From assembly GCA_013619125.1 (NCBI GenBank), contig JABXKS010000125.1, positions 41,843 through 105,842 on the forward strand: 64,000 bases of DNA, read 5' to 3'. Both the position numbers and the translations under genes were made by a program. Each line of letters begins with the position of its first letter. Position 1 is the stretch's first letter. A model generated the notes under the pieces. It ran no database searches and was not told where the DNA came from. It saw only the letters and a program-made list of their open reading frames with translations. The stretch comes from Clostridiales bacterium (lineage in GTDB: Bacteria > Bacillota > Clostridia > Tissierellales > GPF-1). Below are positions 60,832 through 64,000 of the stretch, piece after piece.

Positions 60832-61577
60832 CTCCGGTCTCCCTTTGATTGAACGGATCGAACAATATCGTAAGGATCGCCTGGGTGTCTTAGCACCGCT
60901 GCCAAGCGACTTTCACTATAATAGATCCAAATTTTCATAAATAATTGCAGCAATTTCCTTTTCGTGTAATTTGATTGACCCATCGGTCTCGGATATAAGG
61001 CAACAGAGATATTACCCATCCGCGGTTTTCGCTTCATCAAGGCGGCTGACAGGTAGAAAAATGCACCCGCTTCCTGCGCCGCATCCCGCGCCAAATTTCC
61101 CTTTACAGCCCGAAAACTATGAAGCGTCAAAGCCTTAGGTTTTTCAAACAAATGAGAAAAGAGCGAATCTCGGAGTTTTGAACCCAAAGAACGATCCAGC
61201 CTGCAAATTTTTTGATCCGAACACGCATAGACAAGATCAAGTTCTCGTTCCAGGGCACCCAAAAGAACCGGAATCGCTTCCGGCGGATGCTGAAGATCAT
61301 CATCCATGGTGACGATCACATCTCCCTGGGTCTGACGAATTCCGCACAAAAGCGCATTCTGCTGCCCAACATTTTCTTGCAGGCGAATAGCGCGCATGGA
61401 CGGATAAATTTTGGTTTTCTCCACCAATACTCGAAAGGTGTCATCGCGGCTTCCATCGTCCACCCCGATTACCTCCACCTCTTCTTCTCGATTCGAAAAT
61501 GTCTGATAAATTCGATCCACAACCTCACCAATCGTCTGTTCCGATTGATAGGCAGGAATCACGACAGATACCTTCAT
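60828..61577 (-). CDS. GT2 glycosyltransferase (polyprenyl-phosphate type)
   Basis: The product (249 aa) is a GT-A fold family 2 enzyme with SVVIPAYQSEQTIGEVVDRIY, the DDGSRDDT site, and VIVTMDDDLQHPPEAIP, the DxD-bearing motif typical of ArnC/DPM1-type enzymes that put a sugar on undecaprenyl phosphate. It lacks C-terminal membrane helices found in ArnC. Start ATG at 61577; the ORF track begins 11 codons earlier. It overlaps both neighbours by 4 bases. Confidence 0.9.
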   Translation of the reverse strand: MKVSVVIPAYQSEQTIGEVVDRIYQTFSNREEEVEVIGVDDGSRDDTFRVLVEKTKIYPSMRAIRLQENVGQQNALLCGIRQTQGDVIVTMDDDLQHPPEAIPVLLGALERELDLVYACSDQKICRLDRSLGSKLRDSLFSHLFEKPKALTLHSFRAVKGNLARDAAQEAGAFFYLSAALMKRKPRMGNISVALYPRPMGQSNYTKRKLLQLFMKIWIYYSESRLAAVLRHPGDPYDIVRSVQSKGDRR

Positions 61578-62713
61578 GACATGTTCTCCTTTAAAAATTC
61601 TTTTGCGCATTGAACGATATACTTTTGTTCCTCTTCCTTTAAGGACGGATAAATCGGCAATCGCAGCACGCGTTCCTGCAGACTCACTTCTCGATCCAAA
61701 CCATTTTGATTTTTCCCGCGAAATTGCGAACCAAATTTAGTAGTATGCAAGGGAACAAAATGAGTATAAACGGCAATCCCCCGTTCCTGCATCCAGGTTT
61801 GAAACGCCTTCGCCATGGAAACCTCATGAAAACAAATCCAAAAAATATGTCCATTCTGGCTGATCTTCTCAGGTATTCGTACTGACTCCCCGACAACAGG
61901 AGCTAATGCTCTATGATAACAATGCCACAATTCCAACCTTTTTTCCAGAATCTTATCTGCTTTTTTCAATTGTCCAGCCAAAACCGCCATTTGAAATTCC
62001 GAAGGACACGCACTCATTCCAATGCCCTGCCAAGAATATTGATCAATTTTCCCATTCAAAAAATCAATTCGATTCGTCCCCTTTTGATGCATGCGCAAGG
62101 CACGTTCCCAAGTCCGTCCACTTTCTCGATTCACAATCAAGGCGCCGCCTTCTCCAGCACTTACCACCTTGGTTCCATGAAAGCTGACAACACCAAAATC
62201 ACCAAGGGTTCCAACCGGTCTCCCCCCCTTGTCTTTCACACCAAATCCTTGCGCCGCATCCTCCACGATCCAAAACCGCTTCTCTTTTGCCAATTCCAAT
62301 AATTCATCGAGATCCGCCGCAGCACCCGCATAATGAACCATCAAAATCCCCTTTGTCTTTTCCGTGATCGCCCGCCTGGCAGCAGCGGGATTAATCATCA
62401 GATCCAATCCCGTCTCCACAAAAACAGGGACGCCCCCGGCTAGCAAAACAGCATTGGCTGCCGATGGAAAATTAAAAGAAGGCATAATGACCTCATCACC
62501 TGGCTGCAAATCAGTCAACCGAATGGCCATTTCCAAAGCAAGGGTTGCAGATCCCGTCAAAAGAACCTTCTCGGTCCCATAGATTTCCCTCAAGCGACCC
62601 ACTGCCTGCTCTGTAAAGTACCCATCGCCAGCTCCATCCGATTGAAACAAAACTTCGATTATATTCTTCTCCTCAATGTCCGACCAAAACGGACGATGAA
62701 ATGGAATTTTCAT
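61574..62713 (-). CDS. DegT-family sugar aminotransferase (WecE/RffA-like)
   Basis: The 379-residue PLP enzyme aligns end to end, in my reading, with dTDP-4-oxo-6-deoxyglucose transaminases (WecE/RffA): GDGYFTEQ, VLLTGSATLALEMA, QPGDEVIMPSFNFPSAANA, VEDAAQGFGV, and the PLP lysine in SFHGTKVVSAGEGGAL. It would make a 4-amino-4,6-dideoxyhexose nucleotide. First gene of a six-gene operon; no dTDP-sugar synthesis genes are in the window. Confidence 0.9.
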   Translation of the reverse strand: MKIPFHRPFWSDIEEKNIIEVLFQSDGAGDGYFTEQAVGRLREIYGTEKVLLTGSATLALEMAIRLTDLQPGDEVIMPSFNFPSAANAVLLAGGVPVFVETGLDLMINPAAARRAITEKTKGILMVHYAGAAADLDELLELAKEKRFWIVEDAAQGFGVKDKGGRPVGTLGDFGVVSFHGTKVVSAGEGGALIVNRESGRTWERALRMHQKGTNRIDFLNGKIDQYSWQGIGMSACPSEFQMAVLAGQLKKADKILEKRLELWHCYHRALAPVVGESVRIPEKISQNGHIFWICFHEVSMAKAFQTWMQERGIAVYTHFVPLHTTKFGSQFRGKNQNGLDREVSLQERVLRLPIYPSLKEEEQKYIVQCAKEFLKENMS

Positions 62714-62772
62714 CTATTTCTTTCCTTCTTTCTTTCTGATAGACTGAACCTACCACGAAACAGGAGGTTCTT

Positions 62773-62997
62773 ATGTTAAAACTCACTCTTGATTGCATGG
62801 GTGATTTTTGCCCCTTGCCCATCTTGAAACTCGAACGTGCCTTAGAAAAACTCTCCACGGGAGAATCCATGATGCTCGTCTGCGACCATAGTTGTGTCGC
62901 CGAAAGCGTCAGTGACTTTCTATCTCATCGTCCCTACTCCTATGAACTGGATGAGGTGATGAACGGCATCTGGGAAATTACTGTTACGGCAGAATAG
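62773..62997 (+). CDS. TusA/SirA-like sulfur carrier protein
   Basis: The 74-residue protein has the TusA-fold signature CPLPILKLERAL with the persulfide-carrying Cys (CPxP), plus an extra Cys seven residues before it. TusA-type carriers relay sulfane sulfur from rhodaneses or desulfurases to thiolation or other paths. The ATG follows ACAGGAGG. It is divergent from the aminotransferase operon and convergent with the LysR gene. Confidence 0.92.
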   Translation: MLKLTLDCMGDFCPLPILKLERALEKLSTGESMMLVCDHSCVAESVSDFLSHRPYSYELDEVMNGIWEITVTAE

Positions 62998-63001
62998 CCG
63001 A

Positions 63002-63904
63002 TTAACAGAATGCCTTGTTCCCTAGTTTTTGAAAGGTTTCAATGGATTCTCGACTTGTCGCCGATAAATGCTCCAAAGGCTTATGAACCAAATATATGTT
63101 GTAATGAAGATCCAGATCATTGATCTGGATCTGTTTATATGCTTTTGAATAAAGTTCTCGCTTTACTGTCGGATACGGCAACATCGCAATCCCATAGGAA
63201 TTAAATAAAGCATTTTTCACAGCCCCAATCGAATCAATCTTGAACAGCACTTTCAACAATTCCTTGTCCATGCCATTTTCGGAAATCCTCCGATACAGTT
63301 CATCATACAGATGCTCCGAATTCGATTGCATAATCAAATCGTATTCAAACAACTCTTCCATCTGAATCTCAGTGGGAATAGAATAAACTTCAGAGGATAC
63401 CAAAACGATTTGCTCTTCTGCAATCTTCACGATCTCAAGACCCTCGATCCACTTCGTTGGCAAACTAGTAATCACCCCAAGGTCTGAAATGTCATTTTGA
63501 ACATCGGCAATAATCCGATCCAGTTCTGAAGTCACCAAGTCATATTGATGCTCAGGATGCACCTTTTTTATTCGAAACAAGACACAAGGCATGGAATAGG
63601 TAACCAAGGATTTGGTCGCGCTGATCCGTATATTGCTAGATTTTTTTGCGTAATTCTCAATTTCTTCCAACATCTTGTTATAAGTATTCATAATGTTTTC
63701 CGAATATTTATATACGATTTTCCCCAATTCTGTTGGCGTTACGCCGCGATTTGACCGTTCCATCAATTCATAACCCAAAGAATCCTCAAATTTTTGCATC
63801 ATCTGACTTAAGGCTGATTGAGAGATATGAGACTGATTCGCTACTTTTGATATGCTTTTATTCTCGATAATCTGTCGATAATACATCAGGGTGTCTAAAT
63901 TCAT
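63002..63904 (-). CDS. LysR-family transcriptional regulator
   Basis: The 300-residue protein has the LysR winged helix at the N-terminus (MNLDTLMYYRQIIENKSISKVANQSHISQSALSQMMQKFEDSLGYELMERSNRGVTPT) and a periplasmic-binding-like effector domain. It lies next to the end of the TusA-like gene, four bases away, but the target genes are unknown because its upstream region is cut by the contig end. The inducer cannot be guessed. Confidence 0.93.
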   Translation of the reverse strand: MNLDTLMYYRQIIENKSISKVANQSHISQSALSQMMQKFEDSLGYELMERSNRGVTPTELGKIVYKYSENIMNTYNKMLEEIENYAKKSSNIRISATKSLVTYSMPCVLFRIKKVHPEHQYDLVTSELDRIIADVQNDISDLGVITSLPTKWIEGLEIVKIAEEQIVLVSSEVYSIPTEIQMEELFEYDLIMQSNSEHLYDELYRRISENGMDKELLKVLFKIDSIGAVKNALFNSYGIAMLPYPTVKRELYSKAYKQIQINDLDLHYNIYLVHKPLEHLSATSRESIETFQKLGNKAFC

Positions 63905-63969
63905 GTGTTTTTCCCCCTCTTTTCTCTTTCTCTGTTAAGTTCTTAACAAGTATCAATCCTATTTTACAT

Positions 63970-64000
63970 CTGTCTCTTATACACATCTGACGCTGCCGAC
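63970..64000. other. Nextera/Tn5 sequencing adapter (artefact)
   Basis: CTGTCTCTTATACACATCT is the Tn5 mosaic end used in Nextera libraries and is followed by GACGCTGCCGAC, the start of the Nextera adapter. These bases are not genomic. The contig is likely to end at about 63969. Confidence 0.97.

Noticed and set aside
63970-63988. Tn5 mosaic end as evidence of a natural Tn5-like element
   Set aside because: It continues into Nextera adapter sequence at the very end of the contig, so it is a library artefact.

Overview
The window looks like a chromosomal segment of an anaerobic, low-to-mid GC Firmicute, most likely of the Clostridia. The reasons are the Firmicute housekeeping blocks (rnmV-rsmA, tmk-darA-holB-ricT, dnaX-ybaB-recR next to the SRP RNA), a Met T-box leader, an AbrB-type regulator, a stand-alone 2x[4Fe-4S] ferredoxin, an oxygen-sensitive two-subunit class I fumarase, and a selenoprotein gene. 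No phage, insertion sequence or CRISPR array was seen. The last 31 bases match a Nextera (Tn5) library adapter, so the true genomic sequence ends near base 63969.

Layout. 1-7.1 kb is a metal, thiol and redox region: the start of a CopA copper ATPase, a secreted protein of unknown function, two adjacent HesB/IscA-like proteins (one with an in-frame UGA and a SECIS-like hairpin, so a probable selenoprotein, the other its Cys form), a TlpA-like thioredoxin with CcdA, a cation diffusion facilitator, a polysaccharide deacetylase and a glutaredoxin-like protein. Four promoters here carry related GC-tract palindromes of the kind bound by CsoR/CstR-family repressors. 7.1-26.8 kb is mostly leftward housekeeping: lplA, rsmA, rnmV, tatD, metG with T-box, abrB, rsmI, a tRNA-type methyltransferase, ferredoxin, ricT, holB, darA, tmk, a DUF2207 protein, an Orn/Lys/Arg decarboxylase, fumarase, recR, ybaB, dnaX, SRP RNA and tRNA-Ser(GGA). 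27-34 kb is mixed: a split permease made of two homologous halves, Nudix, ACT protein, two unusual membrane proteins, a flavodoxin-like protein and an EamA transporter.

33.9-46.8 kb is a coherent maltodextrin regulon. A lipoprotein alpha-amylase acts outside the cell, MalEFG imports the products, and maltose phosphorylase, glucan phosphorylase, GH31 alpha-glucosidase and beta-phosphoglucomutase process them. A LacI-family repressor is present, and TGCAA-type palindromes occur at four promoters. No MalK-type ATPase is encoded here.

46.9-64 kb holds an aldo-keto reductase, an acetyltransferase, a large GGDEF-EAL sensor, two exported rhodanese lipoproteins (one with six rhodanese domains in three 810-bp tandem repeats), a GT-C glycosyltransferase and a tightly coupled six-gene operon (sugar aminotransferase, GT2, ATP-grasp, NitT/TauT-type ABC importer). 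It ends with a TusA-like protein and a LysR regulator. Together the rhodaneses, TusA, HesB pair, glutaredoxin and CcdA/TlpA suggest active handling of sulfane sulfur and thiols, but that link is inference.
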